Assembly: GCA_002298165.1 (NCBI GenBank)
Contig: DBMI01000059.1
Span: 57,524 to 121,523, forward strand
Source: Desulfarculales bacterium UBA702
Lineage (GTDB): Bacteria > Desulfobacterota > Syntrophobacteria > Syntrophobacterales > Syntrophobacteraceae
DNA length: 64,000 nt
Reading direction: 5' to 3'
The notes under the pieces were generated by a model. It made no database searches. It saw only the letters and a program-made list of their open reading frames with translations, and was not told the DNA's origin. Below are positions 53,037-60,719 of the stretch, piece by piece. The stretch's first letter is position 1; every line of letters begins with the position of its first letter. The translations under genes and the position numbers were made by a program.

Positions 53037-53588
53037 ATGGCAAACCCAGGTGAATTCACATTGTACAGCGGGGGGCTTAGAGGGTCCGAGTCCGAGTTCG
53101 GCATCCAGGCCGAGAAGTGGAATGTAAAGGAAGTAAACTTTTCATACGAAGGGCATAAGCCCGACCGGGATCGTGGGCTAGTTGTCCTGGGACCGGAGGA
53201 GATGAAAAGGGGCGATATCAGCATGGATATCGTCTGCATGCGCATGAATCGGAACTATCCCGACGCCAATACAATCAAGAAAGTTATGCAGGTGATCTTC
53301 CACATGGTAATCAACGGAATCCAGGTGTTTGTGGTGGGCTGGATCCAGCCAAACAATACCGTTCTCGGGGGAACCGGCTGGACTGTTGAATTGGCAAAAC
53401 TTTTCAACAGACCTTTGAGCGTATTCGACCTGAACAGAAATGCATGGTTCACCTGGCAGGACAATTCCTGGGTTGAGAGCCGGCCGATAATCGAGCATAA
53501 AACATTCGTCGGCACGGGAACCCGCTATCCCGGAGAAGGGGGCAAACTGGCAATCCAGGACCTGTTCCAGCGCTCTTTTCAATCCTAG
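53037..53588 (+). CDS. SLOG/LOG-like Rossmann protein, unassigned
   Basis: ATG at 53037 is the supported start (GGAG about 9 bases upstream). The 183-residue protein has a nucleotide-binding Rossmann-like pattern: LYSGGLRGSESEFGIQAEKW, later VVGWIQPNNTVLGGTGWTVE, and LAKLFNRPLSVFDLNRNAWF. The GGTGWTVELAKL block is the GGxGTxxE-like motif of the SLOG/LOG superfamily. Members make or sense nucleotide-derived signals or hydrolyse nucleoside monophosphates. Several SLOG proteins are anti-phage effectors or sensors, but no partner is visible. The function is open. Confidence 0.68.
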   Translation: MANPGEFTLYSGGLRGSESEFGIQAEKWNVKEVNFSYEGHKPDRDRGLVVLGPEEMKRGDISMDIVCMRMNRNYPDANTIKKVMQVIFHMVINGIQVFVVGWIQPNNTVLGGTGWTVELAKLFNRPLSVFDLNRNAWFTWQDNSWVESRPIIEHKTFVGTGTRYPGEGGKLAIQDLFQRSFQS

Positions 53589-53753
53589 TAGCAAGTTGCG
53601 TTTATGATTGAATCAATGAAAAGAGCGGGGAAATTCCCCCGCGACCCGAGGATTTCGGCGATATGCTCAAGCATGTATCGCCGAAGTCCTCGTGGCATGC
53701 GGCCATTGTCCAGCTTTTGCCAAGCGCCGCCGCAGCGCCAACTTAACGGGCAG

Positions 53754-53771
53754 CCCGGATTTATATCCGGG
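53754..53771. repeat. CCCGGAT/ATCCGGG palindrome, copy 2
   Basis: CCCGGATTTATATCCGGG with the right flank GCGAAGCGCAAGAGG. The same block appears inverted at 53924, so the pair may bound a small element. Confidence 0.72.
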
Positions 53772-53923
53772 CGCGAAGCGCAAGAGGGCTGCGATATAGC
53801 AGTGATTTTCAACTCCAAAGAACCGTTTCAAGCAGGTACCACTTTGCCCAACTCTTCTTTCACTATGCAGCCGAGGGTCATCCCAATTTTCAGGCGGTTT
53901 CACGAGGCCTCTTGTGCTCAGCA

Positions 53924-53941
53924 CCCGGATATAAATCCGGG
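53924..53941. repeat. CCCGGAT/ATCCGGG palindrome, copy 3
   Basis: CCCGGATATAAATCCGGG with the left flank CCTCTTGTGCTCAGCA. Reverse-complemented, it matches copy 2 with its flank. Confidence 0.72.
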
Positions 53942-53973
53942 CTAACCGCTCTTCACGCATTTTCGCCTTATTT

Positions 53974-55803
53974 TCACGGCAACCTGCATTTTGCTACATC
54001 CGTCGCGGCCGAGGCCTTCATCTCCAGTTCTTCCCAGCGCCGGTATGCCTTTTCGAGTTCCTGTTCGATTTCATTGAGCCGAGCTTTGGCGATGGCCACT
54101 TCAGGACCGCTTTCACGATAGAATGCCGGGTCCGACATGGATTTATACAGCTCCTTTTGCTCCGCTTCGAGTAGTTCTATAACTCCCGGTATTTGCTCGA
54201 GTTCCCGCTGTTCCTTGTAGCTGATCGTCTGCCTCGGTTCACGTTTCGGCCGCTGTTTTTCGGGTTTCGCGGGCACTCTTTCGGGTTTGGCCGACTTTTG
54301 CGATCCGCTTTGCCGCACCCAATCATCATAGCCGCCCACATACTCGCCCACCTTGCCATCGCCCTCGAATACCAGGGTACTCGTTACCACATTGTTTAAA
54401 AAAGCGCGGTCATGACTTACCAGCAGCAGCGTACCGGGGTAGTCCACGAGCAGGTCTTCGAGAAGCTCCAGAGTCTCCATATCCAGGTCGTTTGTCGGTT
54501 CATCGAGTACGAGAAGGTTCGACGGCCTGGTAAACATGCGCGCCAGCAGAAGCCGGTTGCGCTCTCCGCCGGAAAGCGTGCTGACCGGTGACCTTGCCCG
54601 TTGAGGCGAAAACAGGAAATCGTTGAGATAGCCTATGATGTGCCGGGGTTTGCCGTTGAACAGAATCGTATCGTTCCCGTCGCCAACATTTTCGGCAACC
54701 GATTTGCTCTCATCGAGTTGAGCCCGAAGCTGGTCGAAATAGGCAATCTCGAGATTGACGCCGTGCCGCAGCATACCCTTTTCCGGGGGCAAGTCTCCCA
54801 AAAGCAGGCGCAGCAAAGTAGTCTTGCCGGAGCCGTTCGGGCCTATTATCCCGGTTTTGTCACCCCGCATGATGAGGGTCGAGAAATCGTCAATTACCGG
54901 TTTTTCACCGTTATAACTAAAGCTTACCCCATCAGCCTCGATTACCAGTTTCCCGGAATTGCGGGAGTCCTGTGCTCTGAAGCGAACCGAGCCAATGAGT
55001 TCCCGGCGCGCGCGCCTGATTTCGCGCAGTCTCTCAAGCTCTCGAACCCTGCCCTCGTTTCGGGTTCTTCTCGCTTTTATTCCCTGGCGGACCCACGCTT
55101 CTTCCCGGGCCAGTTTTTCGTCGAAGCGCTGCTGATGTACAGCTTCGGTTGCAAGGGCTGCCTCTTTTCGTTTCTGGGAGGTCTCGTAATCACATGCCCA
55201 GTCGATCAGTCGCCCCCGATCCAGTTCAACAGTGCGTGTTGCGAGCTTTTTGAGAAATTCCCTGTCATGTGTGACAAAGAGCAGTGTACCATCAAATTTA
55301 ATCAGGAATTCTTCCATCCAGGTTATGGCATCGATGTCAAGGTGATTGGTTGGCTCATCGAGCAGCAGCACGTCAGGCTCGCTCACCAGCCCTCGTGCAA
55401 GCATCGTTCTTCGCTTGAGCCCCGCCGAAAGAGTTTCGAACCGCTCGCCGGGGTCCAGATCCATACGCGAGATTGTTTTTTCTACCCGATTCAGCCTGTT
55501 TGCGCTATCGGAGTGCTCAGATGGTCCTTCTAATCCGCCGGCCACGATATCCAGTATGGTCCCGGTTATTTCCCACGGCACCTCCTGAGGTAAAAAAGAG
55601 ACCCGCACCCCCTGCTGATAAATTATTTCGCCCTCATCGGGGGCGAAATCGCCGTTCAAAAGGCGCATCAACGTGGACTTGCCAGCCCCGTTTCTCCCGA
55701 GGAGACAAACGCGTTCCCTGCGCTCGACATTAAAATTAACGTGATCGAGCAGCAAAGGTCCTCCGAAGCCAATGCACACGTCACGCATGCCTATCAATGC
55801 CAT
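53974..55803 (-). CDS. ABC-F family ATPase, Uup-like
   Basis: The 609-residue protein has two ABC ATPase domains and no membrane part. Domain 1 has GRNGAGKSTLMRLLNGD (about 36-52), LSAGLKRRTMLARGLV and DVLLLDEPTNHLD. A charged linker follows. Domain 2 has GPNGSGKTTLLRLLLGD, STLSGGERNRLLLARM and LVLDEPTNDLDMET. The C-terminal coiled coil (about 510-600) places it near Uup. ABC-F proteins bind the ribosome or DNA to relieve stalls or excision problems; Uup prevents precise transposon excision. The assignment to Uup rests on the C-terminal coil and is not certain. Confidence 0.9.
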   Translation of the reverse strand: MALIGMRDVCIGFGGPLLLDHVNFNVERRERVCLLGRNGAGKSTLMRLLNGDFAPDEGEIIYQQGVRVSFLPQEVPWEITGTILDIVAGGLEGPSEHSDSANRLNRVEKTISRMDLDPGERFETLSAGLKRRTMLARGLVSEPDVLLLDEPTNHLDIDAITWMEEFLIKFDGTLLFVTHDREFLKKLATRTVELDRGRLIDWACDYETSQKRKEAALATEAVHQQRFDEKLAREEAWVRQGIKARRTRNEGRVRELERLREIRRARRELIGSVRFRAQDSRNSGKLVIEADGVSFSYNGEKPVIDDFSTLIMRGDKTGIIGPNGSGKTTLLRLLLGDLPPEKGMLRHGVNLEIAYFDQLRAQLDESKSVAENVGDGNDTILFNGKPRHIIGYLNDFLFSPQRARSPVSTLSGGERNRLLLARMFTRPSNLLVLDEPTNDLDMETLELLEDLLVDYPGTLLLVSHDRAFLNNVVTSTLVFEGDGKVGEYVGGYDDWVRQSGSQKSAKPERVPAKPEKQRPKREPRQTISYKEQRELEQIPGVIELLEAEQKELYKSMSDPAFYRESGPEVAIAKARLNEIEQELEKAYRRWEELEMKASAATDVAKCRLP

Positions 55804-56047
55804 TAAGGTCCAGTTCCTTTGTTTTTAATCGAATGAGCCGATCGTCATTAAAGTTAATGATAACAGGATATCGGTTCAAAAGCAGGCTCGTGGGTCGAAA
55901 GCGCCGAGACCACCTCCTCCGGCCAAAATCCATTTTTCCGCGGAGGCCGCCCAGATTGGCTTTTAGCACCAGATCCGCTATTATGGTAAGCCTATTTGAT
56001 TCGAACCGCCAAATTCCACACCCCCGCGATCCGGGAGATAGTAAAAG

Positions 56048-56404
56048 ATGAAGGAAAAAAGCAGCGGCATCGTCTACTCGACCATACACGGGAGAATGTG
56101 TCCGGAGTGTGGAAGAGCTGCGAAGGATTGTGCGTGCCGGCAGAAAAAGGCAGTCTCCGTCGGCAATGCTGTGGTGAGGATCGGAAGAGAAACCAAGGGG
56201 CGCAAAGGCAAGGGAGTTACATTGATCACCGGACTTCCCGGCGATGAAGCTGCTCTTGAGAAACTCGCAAAACAGCTCAAAGCAAAATGCGGGGCCGGGG
56301 GAACCGTAAAAGATGGTGTGATAGAAATCCAGGGCGACCACCGGGACGTTTTGCTCCAGGAGCTTGGCAGCCGGGGGTTTAAGGTAAAACTTGCCGGAGG
56401 GTGA
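56048..56404 (+). CDS. SUI1/YciH-type translation initiation factor homologue
   Basis: The 118-residue protein has an N-terminal Cys cluster (CPECGRAAKDCAC, Cys18, 21, 28 and 30) that looks zinc-binding, then the SUI1 fold with VRIGRETKGRKGKGVTLITG and LKAKCGAGGTVKDGVIEIQG. Its YciH relatives affect start-site choice in translation. It may be cotranscribed with ywbE, 103 bases downstream. The Cys cluster is present in many bacterial SUI1 proteins. Confidence 0.92.
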   Translation: MKEKSSGIVYSTIHGRMCPECGRAAKDCACRQKKAVSVGNAVVRIGRETKGRKGKGVTLITGLPGDEAALEKLAKQLKAKCGAGGTVKDGVIEIQGDHRDVLLQELGSRGFKVKLAGG

Positions 56405-56507
56405 GCACCATTAGGGTCGCAAACTTTTGATACCAGGTTGCTTGTAAAATTAAAGAAAAGCAAAAAGGGTGTGGGCACTGCGGATTGCGTGAAGAATTGG
56501 TAAATCT

Positions 56508-56711
56508 ATGAACGGCCAAAATCGCGAGGACATTCGACCTGGTCAGCGCGTCGAAATTATCCTGAAAAAGGATCAACGAACCGGAAAAAGAACAACCGGT
56601 ACAGTTAAGGATATACTCACGTCCTCCGCATTCCATTCTCATGGGATAAAAGTGCGGCTGGAGGACGGACAGATAGGGCGGGTACAGCAGATTTTTTCGG
56701 ACGAGCAATAA
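56508..56711 (+). CDS. YwbE-family small protein
   Basis: The 67-residue protein is a compact basic beta-rich fold of the YwbE family (DUF2196), opening MNGQNREDIRPGQRVEIILK and containing GTVKDILTSSAFHSHGIKVR and EDGQIGRVQQIF. Its function is unknown. ATG at 56508 has GAATTGG upstream, a weak ribosome-binding site. It may share a transcript with the SUI1 gene before it. A GGCC-type hairpin (56719-56745) lies between it and the convergent hydrolase. Confidence 0.88.
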   Translation: MNGQNREDIRPGQRVEIILKKDQRTGKRTTGTVKDILTSSAFHSHGIKVRLEDGQIGRVQQIFSDEQ

Positions 56712-56746
56712 TAAAGAATTGGCCATGCAGCATCAAATCGGCCAAC

Positions 56747-57772
56747 CTATTGCTCCACAAACTTCAGCAACTCCTGGTGGAATAGGTCCGGGGACTCAAA
56801 GTGAGGAATGTGGCCGACATCCGGAATCTCTACAAGTTTGGACCCGGGAATTAGTTTAGCCGTCTTCCTACCTAATTCCGGGTACTGGCCAACCATCGGC
56901 AAAAGCTCCTTTTTTACCCTGGCCTTTCCGACAACTGTCCGGTCAGCCTGTCCTATCACCAGTAGAGTCCTGGCCCTGACATCCGGGAATTCATGGCAGA
57001 CGGGCTGCTCATAGATCATCTGGTAGGTGAGCGCTGAAGACATTGCCAGGCGAGGATATTCGGCGCTCTGTTTGCATCGAACGGCAACCATGACATACTC
57101 GTCGTAATCGGGCTTCCAGTGGACATAGTATGTCTTGTGGTAATTGCGGATACTCTCCTCGGTGGAGTTCATTTCAGCATTGTAGAGTTCTTCGAGTGGC
57201 TGGTATGGAACGATTTCGCGGTAGTCCTCCAGGCCGATCGGGTCTTCGAGAACGAGGTGAGTAACCGTCTCGGGATACATCAGCGCGAAGCGTGTTGCAA
57301 GCATGCCGCCCATGGAATGGCCGACAACTACCACCTGTTTTATACCAAGCGAATCAATGAGCTTCCTGGTGTTGGCGGCCAAAAGATGGAAGCTGTAGTG
57401 AATATTGGGCTTCGATGACTTCCCGAACCCGATCTGATCCGGCACGACGACTCGAAATCCCTTCTGCGTAAGAAACTGAATTGTATTTTTCCAGTAATTT
57501 CCGAAGAAATTCTTGCCATGCAGGAGCACAACCGTCTTTCCGTTTGGCTGTGCGTCAGGCTGCACGTCCATGTAGGCCATGCGAAGGTTCTGCCCTTCGA
57601 TAATCAGGTCGATAAAGGAAACCTTGTGTGCATAATCGTAGCCTTCCATTGTGATGGAGAGAGGCTTGACCTCACTTTCTTCCGCAACGGCTGTCGACAA
57701 AACAGGCGAAGTCATAAGTAGAGCAAGCAATCCGGCCACTGAGATGATGAATTTAAATTTGCGGCGCTTCAT
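56747..57772 (-). CDS. Exported alpha/beta hydrolase
   Basis: ATG at 57772 has GGGAGGAATC upstream, so the 22 extra codons in the open frame are not used. The signal peptide MKRRKFKFIISVAGLLALLM ends near VLSTAVA. The 341-residue product is an alpha/beta hydrolase: oxyanion HGKNFFG, nucleophile in VGHSMGGMLA (G-H-S-M-G), then DPIGLEDY and the final VGHIPHFESPDLF with catalytic His. It acts on an ester or amide substrate in the periplasm that cannot be named here. Confidence 0.9.
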   Translation of the reverse strand: MKRRKFKFIISVAGLLALLMTSPVLSTAVAEESEVKPLSITMEGYDYAHKVSFIDLIIEGQNLRMAYMDVQPDAQPNGKTVVLLHGKNFFGNYWKNTIQFLTQKGFRVVVPDQIGFGKSSKPNIHYSFHLLAANTRKLIDSLGIKQVVVVGHSMGGMLATRFALMYPETVTHLVLEDPIGLEDYREIVPYQPLEELYNAEMNSTEESIRNYHKTYYVHWKPDYDEYVMVAVRCKQSAEYPRLAMSSALTYQMIYEQPVCHEFPDVRARTLLVIGQADRTVVGKARVKKELLPMVGQYPELGRKTAKLIPGSKLVEIPDVGHIPHFESPDLFHQELLKFVEQ

Positions 57773-57905
57773 GATTCCTCCCGTCAAATGTTTTTCCACA
57801 CGGCGTACAGGCCGTGCAGGCGCTTTTTCCTTAGACAATTTTGGTTCATCCGGTAAACGAGTACCTCCAATACTTTCGCGCGAATAGCGACCAACGCCTC
57901 ACAAC

Positions 57906-57932
57906 GTCATTCCCGCGAAGGCGGGAATCCAG
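57906..57932. repeat. ATTCCCGC terminal repeat, left
   Basis: GTCATTCCCGCGAAGGCGGG followed by AATCCAG is 27 bases and is the exact reverse complement of the copy at 58288-58314. It ends one base before the pseudogene stop codon. Confidence 0.92.
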
Positions 57933-57933
57933 T

Positions 57934-58272
57934 CTAAACACAGATCGTAGTGTAAAGATCTATCCACTCGGGATTACTTTGCTCTATCAACCTTATCTTC
58001 CAGGCTCTTTCCCATTTCTTGAGCTGCTTTTCACGGGTAATGGCAGATTCAGCAGTTTCGTGAGGTTCGAAATAAACGAGCATTTAAACGCCCTATTTCT
58101 TGGGAATCCTTCAACCACACCCTCTTTGTGACGCCATACCCTTTGCACCAGATTGGATGTTAAACCGACATATAGCGTACCAATGGCAATGGCGGTATGT
58201 AGAGGCAAAAGATCTTTTGCCCCTACGTTACGTCTGTTTGCCATAATGTAGACAAAGAACTGTTTCGTCACA
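57934..58272 (-). pseudogene. GIY-YIG endonuclease pseudogene with repeat inserted in the reading frame
   Basis: A GTG start at 58272 reads VTKQFFVYIMANRRN, where the YIM block is the GIY-YIG opening. Then comes VGAKDLLPLHTAIAI, which is the translation of a GGGGCAAAA palindrome, and GTLYVGLTSNLVQRVWRHKE and GVVEGF, the family core. Near 58095 the frame shifts. The ending EPHETAESAITREKQLKKWE and RAWKIRLIEQSNPEWIDLY is in another frame and closes at 57934. Two lesions are present: a repeat insertion in frame and a frameshift. The element is bounded by perfect 27-base inverted repeats. Confidence 0.85.
58200..58226. repeat. GGGGCAAAA palindrome, copy 4, inside the GIY-YIG frame
   Basis: GTAGAGGCAAAAGATC then TTTTGCCCCTAC sits within the pseudogene coding region and adds about 15 residues between the YIM and GTLYVG blocks. 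Confidence 0.85.
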
Positions 58273-58287
58273 CTTGGCCAGCCTTCC

Positions 58288-58314
58288 TGGATTCCCGCCT
58301 TCGCGGGAATGACA
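58288..58314. repeat. ATTCCCGC terminal repeat, right
   Basis: CTGGATTCCCGCCTTCGCGG followed by GAATGAC. It is the exact inverse of the left copy and lies 15 bases upstream of the pseudogene start. Confidence 0.92.
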
Positions 58315-58467
58315 GTATTGAGTGCATTCCGCCTTCGGGTGCAATATCCCGGTACGCGTTTCCCGGAAGACCCACATTTTTGGCCGGTTAGAGCTTTTGG
58401 TTCAGGGCTCAATTCTAAGAATCGAGGAGGGCTTTAGCAATTTCGCTAGGTACTCGGCAAAAGGGCA

Positions 58468-59007
58468 TTATGCATCATGCGCCGGATAGATGATGTCGGT
58501 GCCGGAGACATGCGCCCAGGCCGTGATGGCGTGTTCGTGGATGCTCTTATTCCCCATGATGTGCATGACCTGAAATCCGCGAACCGTCAGGGCATCTGAT
58601 ATGAGATTACGATGGCACCTCCAGGGTAGCGCTTCCGCGCACATTATCGCGGTGAGCTTCTCTATTGCTTCGGTTATGAGCTTTTCGAGACTGATCTGAA
58701 ACTGCGGAGTCATCATATAATCCGCATAGTTCTTGAAATTCGGGGAGCGCCAGCCGGTATTTGGCGATTCTTTCAGCCTGGAATGCCTAAAGCCCCCAAG
58801 GCCTGCAAAATGTTCGTACTCAATGCCTGCATCGGTCAGCTCGCGGGAAAGCGCATCCTCGTTGAACTGCGGATTAAACCTAGATTTTGCAATCGTTCTT
58901 ACATCGGCTAAAAGCTCGATCTTCTGACTTTTCAGTAGCTCTATGAAGCTGCCGATGGCAAGTGTCGAGTGACCTACGGTATAGATGATATTGGGCTTCT
59001 CGCTCAT
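58468..59007 (-). CDS. DUF488-family protein
   Basis: The 179-residue protein matches DUF488. It opens IIYTVGHSTLAIGSFIELLK, has LADVRTIAKSRFNPQFN, and LPWRCHRNLISDALTVRG, where the Cys-His-Arg block is the most conserved family feature. The family has no established biochemical role; some members are predicted to act near DNA or nucleotides. It lies 27 bases after the methyltransferase gene on the same strand, so the two may be cotranscribed. Confidence 0.9.
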   Translation of the reverse strand: MSEKPNIIYTVGHSTLAIGSFIELLKSQKIELLADVRTIAKSRFNPQFNEDALSRELTDAGIEYEHFAGLGGFRHSRLKESPNTGWRSPNFKNYADYMMTPQFQISLEKLITEAIEKLTAIMCAEALPWRCHRNLISDALTVRGFQVMHIMGNKSIHEHAITAWAHVSGTDIIYPAHDA

Positions 59008-59034
59008 TTGGTCAGCCCCTTTAGATTGATCCGG

Positions 59035-59736
59035 TTAATCGTGCTTCCTCACCAGATAAATACCGTCGCGAATTGTCAAAAAAAGCTTTTCGCCGCGCTC
59101 ATCCGCCATTACATGATCATTGAACTCAGCCACCGCACGGCTATCATCATCTTTCGGGTCAAAAATCCTGCCATACCAGAGGGAATTATCAGCCAGGATT
59201 AACCCTCCATTGCGCACAATCCTCATTGATTCTTCGTAATATGCAATATAGTTCTGCTTATCGGCATCTATGAAAACCAGGTCGGTCTCCGCATTTTTCA
59301 AGCTTTTCAAAATCTCCAGAGCATCACCAATTCGAAGATTTATCTTCTTGCCGCTGGGTCTGCGATCAAAGAAACCCTGTGCGATTTTCGCATAATCCGG
59401 GTTGTTTTCCATGGTCAGGACCTCTCCGTTCCGGGGTAGTACCTCCGCCATTGCGAGAGCTGAATAACCGGTGAAGGTCCCAACATCGACAATGCGACTC
59501 GCCCCGGAAAGCAGAGCGATCAACTGCAGGAATCTACCTTCGACGCGTCCGGTAAGCATGCTTGGATAGGCGGTATCAGTTAATGAGAAGTTTTCGATCT
59601 CTTCGAGAATTTCGGACATGGGAGTTGTGTGTTCCCGGCCGTATTCTTCCGCCTGTTTGGCAACAACATCCATGAAGGAGTAAATGCCTCCTTGATTGTG
59701 TGATTTATTCCCGGAACTTCGAATGTCCTGCGCCAT
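59035..59736 (-). CDS. Class I SAM-dependent O-methyltransferase
   Basis: The 233-residue protein resembles caffeoyl-CoA and catechol O-methyltransferases. VDVGTFTGYSALAMAEVLP (near 87-105) is the SAM glycine loop, LTMENNPDYAKIAQGFF contains the acidic ribose contact, and VFIDADKQNYIAYYEE with LILADNSLWYG holds the metal-binding Asp and Asn. A shorter start at Met22 is possible. The substrate is unknown. It is followed closely by the DUF488 gene. Confidence 0.9.
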   Translation of the reverse strand: MAQDIRSSGNKSHNQGGIYSFMDVVAKQAEEYGREHTTPMSEILEEIENFSLTDTAYPSMLTGRVEGRFLQLIALLSGASRIVDVGTFTGYSALAMAEVLPRNGEVLTMENNPDYAKIAQGFFDRRPSGKKINLRIGDALEILKSLKNAETDLVFIDADKQNYIAYYEESMRIVRNGGLILADNSLWYGRIFDPKDDDSRAVAEFNDHVMADERGEKLFLTIRDGIYLVRKHD

Positions 59737-59950
59737 AGTGGTTTGCTCCTGGGGTTTTCAGGTTTTTTTATCCTCCCTGATACTTTAAGCATTTTGAATC
59801 TGATTCCCGCCCTGGGAGTACGGAAAGGAATTTTCCCACCTGATGAGGAAGCATTCCGCAGCACTCCTTAAAAGCTTGGATTATAGATTTCTTTAACTTT
59901 TGTGAAAAACTCAGGATTTGAGGTCTCGACCGAGAGGTTTCCCACCATTC

Positions 59951-60077
59951 TTATACTAATTCGCGTCCAAGATCGTACCATGAACCGCTATAGAAATGTA
60001 GCATAGCCCCTTGTGGGCGTTGGAGAAATTGGACGGGCACAAGGCCCTACATCAACTTGAACGCGAATTGGTATTAT
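59951..60077. mobile_element. MITE-like fold-back element
   Basis: The 127-base segment has inverted ends: TTATACTAATTCGCGTCCAA on the left and ACGCGAATTGGTATTAT on the right, with a few mismatches. A nested pair (ATGTAG...CCCCTTGTG, then GCACAAGG...CTACAT) lies inside. Length and structure resemble a non-coding miniature element. No transposase of matching ends is visible. Confidence 0.55.
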
Positions 60078-60156
60078 ACCCAATCACGTTGAAACGCCAG
60101 ACGACTAGGTAAACAGAGATAGAGAAGCCAACTCACATTCCAATCACCACTGGCCT

Positions 60157-60246
60157 GCGGGGACAAACATTGTAGGGACAAATGATTTGGGAAGATGTTG
60201 TAGGGGCAAATGGCATTGTAGGGGCAAATGATTATTTGCCCCTACA
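60157..60246. repeat. GGGGCAAAT repeat cluster, with full palindrome at 60218-60245
   Basis: Four partial units (GGGGACAAAC, TAGGGACAAATGA, TAGGGGCAAATGG, then the palindrome GTAGGGGCAAATGATT with ATTTGCCCCTAC) follow each other. They belong to the GGGGCAAAA family of the other copies. The cluster sits at the 3' end of the small membrane gene. Confidence 0.75.
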
Positions 60247-60251
60247 GAGGA

Positions 60252-60647
60252 TCACCGGGTTGAGCTTCGCAGAGAACTCAGGAAGAGACCAATGCCGCCC
60301 ACCAGTAAAACAAGAATGGTGAGCAGTTCAAATGCGCTCATATTATGGAGGTGAAAACGCGTCTGCGCAATGACGCCAAAGGCCAGCATCGCGAGGGATC
60401 CTATCGCCAGTATCCAGCCCAGGATATTGGAAGCATTGTAAAAGATCATTCCTATGCCAAACAGGAATGGGAAAACCACGTAACCGCTCGTTATCCCCAC
60501 TCCCCAAGCGCTGAAATATTGATAACCGAAACCGAAGCCAAGGCTCACCTGGATGTTTTGGAAGAAGAGATAACCCCCAACGACCATCATAAGAAGTCCC
60601 ATAAAAAATCGCCCTGTCCCGCCCTCAGTCCCTCCCGCGCCTTGCAT
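60252..60647 (-). CDS. Small membrane protein in the PspA cluster
   Basis: The 131-residue protein has four hydrophobic segments (about 14-32, 50-68, 72-92 and 104-125) with Gly/Ala-rich character and a short basic end. It has no motif I recognise. It lies on the same strand as the PspA-like and YjfK-like genes and may belong to their cluster, though a perfect 9-bp hairpin separates it from the PspA-like gene. It could be a membrane partner of the stress system. Confidence 0.72.
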   Translation of the reverse strand: MQGAGGTEGGTGRFFMGLLMMVVGGYLFFQNIQVSLGFGFGYQYFSAWGVGITSGYVVFPFLFGIGMIFYNASNILGWILAIGSLAMLAFGVIAQTRFHLHNMSAFELLTILVLLVGGIGLFLSSLRSSTR

Positions 60648-60674
60648 AAATCTCCCCTTTACCTTCGTTTGAAC

Positions 60675-60701
60675 TGGACCGGCAGGTTAATAGCCGGTCC
60701 A
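60675..60701 (-). promoter_or_regulatory. Intercistronic hairpin in the PspA cluster
   Basis: TGGACCGGC and GCCGGTCCA pair perfectly across nine bases, with no T-run beyond them. It lies between the PspA-like gene and the downstream membrane gene and could modulate mRNA decay or expression ratio. Confidence 0.5.
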
Positions 60702-60719
60702 GGTATCGCCGATCTTTCA

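Larger units (their letters stand above)
53589..53973. other. Intergenic with two inverted CCCGGAT units
   Basis: Contains the repeat copies at 53754 and 53924 in opposite orientation. No gene or RNA seen. Confidence 0.5.
59737..60251. other. Repeat-rich intergenic stretch
   Basis: Holds the fold-back element at 59951-60077 and a cluster of GGGGCAAAT units at 60157-60246. No gene or RNA was found. Confidence 0.55.

Noticed and set aside
54601..55533. 310-codon open frame on the plus strand
   Set aside because: It is the antisense of the ABC-F gene, whose two Walker A and signature motifs are intact.
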